Below are positions 5,934 to 6,375 of a DNA stretch of 6,375 bases, in pieces. The position numbers and the translations under genes were made by a program. Position 1 is the first letter of the stretch; every line of letters begins with the position of its first letter. The notes beneath the pieces were generated by a model, which was not told the origin of the DNA, ran no database searches, and was given only the letters and a program-made list of their open reading frames with translations. The DNA is from Planctomycetota bacterium (GTDB lineage Bacteria > Planctomycetota > Planctomycetia > Pirellulales > UBA1268). The stretch covers positions 1 through 6,375 of the forward strand of contig JAQBZA010000197.1 in NCBI GenBank assembly GCA_027622795.1, read 5' to 3'.

Positions 5934-6375
5934 CTACTCACTGAACACGCCCCCGTCGGAGCGGTGCCCCATCAACTGAAACACATTCATGTTGAGATTG
6001 TCCTGCACGTATTTCACGGTGCCGTCACCGAAGGCAAAGTTGGCTCCACTGTCATGCTTCGATTTGAATCCCAGCCCCGTTCCCCAGTTGCCGCTGTCAC
6101 AGCCTGTCGGATGCGTGAGATTAATCGGGAGCATGGTAGTCATCGGAACATTACCCCAGGCGACGAAGGCATTTCTGTCATCCCCTTTAAGCCGGTTGGT
6201 AGCAGCAGTTTCACCGAGCATGATCGTTTTGCTCGTGCCATCGGTCACCTCACGAAGCCGGATCCGCATCGCCTTTTCCATCGTGTTGACGATGTTGGGA
6301 TCGGTACCACCTCCCTGGCCGACGTAGTGAAAGAGTCCGCGGACTGCAGACCGCTGCGTGTTACTAGCTTGCACT
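5934..6375 (-). CDS. DUF1559 pilin-like protein with H-X9-DG motif (partial, N-terminus outside window)
   Basis: The frame is open from the right window edge to TAG 5936-5934 and gives 146 complete codons. The GTG codon at 6374 is only the first whole codon in the window, not a credible start. The end matches the C-terminal part of DUF1559 (SBP_bac_10) proteins: RLREVTDGTSKTIMLGE at 40-55 of the visible part, a GNWGTGLGFKSKHDSG stretch at 95-110, and a perfect H-X9-DG motif with His107 and Asp117-Gly118, followed by TVKYVQDNLNMNVFQLM. Full-length members have about 300-400 residues and begin with a type IV pilin-like N-methylation signal and one membrane helix, which would lie to the right of this window. 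The family is highly multiplied in planctomycetes and thought to be exported and surface-associated; the role is not established. The lipoprotein gene follows after 46 bp, or overlaps by 8 bp if its GTG start is used. Confidence 0.9.
   Translation of the reverse strand, partial: VQASNTQRSAVRGLFHYVGQGGGTDPNIVNTMEKAMRIRLREVTDGTSKTIMLGETAATNRLKGDDRNAFVAWGNVPMTTMLPINLTHPTGCDSGNWGTGLGFKSKHDSGANFAFGDGTVKYVQDNLNMNVFQLMGHRSDGGVFSE

Overview
The window looks like a piece of a Planctomycetota chromosome, possibly of the Pirellula/Rhodopirellula type (the order is inference). The phylum call rests on gene content: DUF1559, DUF1501, DUF1549 and PPC-domain proteins, plus a small carboxypeptidase-regulatory-like lipoprotein, are families greatly expanded in that phylum. 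Every convincing gene is on the minus strand, so transcription runs from the right edge to the left edge. The plus strand carries only GC-rich shadow frames.

Reading in the direction of transcription: (1) 6375-5934 is the C-terminal part of a DUF1559 pilin-like protein with a perfect H-X9-DG motif, its start lying outside the window. (2) 5887-5390 is a small lipoprotein with a transthyretin/carboxypeptidase-regulatory-like fold signature, 46 bp downstream of DUF1559. (3) A 116-bp gap follows, with a candidate sigma70-like promoter and no convincing terminator. (4) 5273-3849 is a DUF1501 protein with a Tat-like leader and an alkaline-phosphatase-clan signature. (5) 3810-1312 is a large secreted protein with an N-terminal beta domain, two PPC domains and about three degenerate Ig-like beta modules. 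(6) 1271-1 is the N-terminal 423 residues of a Big2 + DUF1549 cytochrome-like protein with two potential heme c sites; it starts at TTG and runs off the left edge.

Genes 4 to 6 are spaced by 38 and 40 bp, each with a Shine-Dalgarno-like sequence, and form a probable three-gene operon. All three products carry export signals (Tat-like, Sec, Sec). The simplest reading is a cell-envelope module that pairs a phosphatase/sulfatase-fold protein, a multidomain adhesion or binding protein and a potentially heme-binding protein. To my knowledge no biochemical function is established for such DUF1501/PPC/DUF1549 sets, so this operon is the most plausible candidate here for an uncharacterised system. 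The families themselves are well known from genome annotation. I see no RNA genes, CRISPR, insertion sequences, attachment sites or phage genes.
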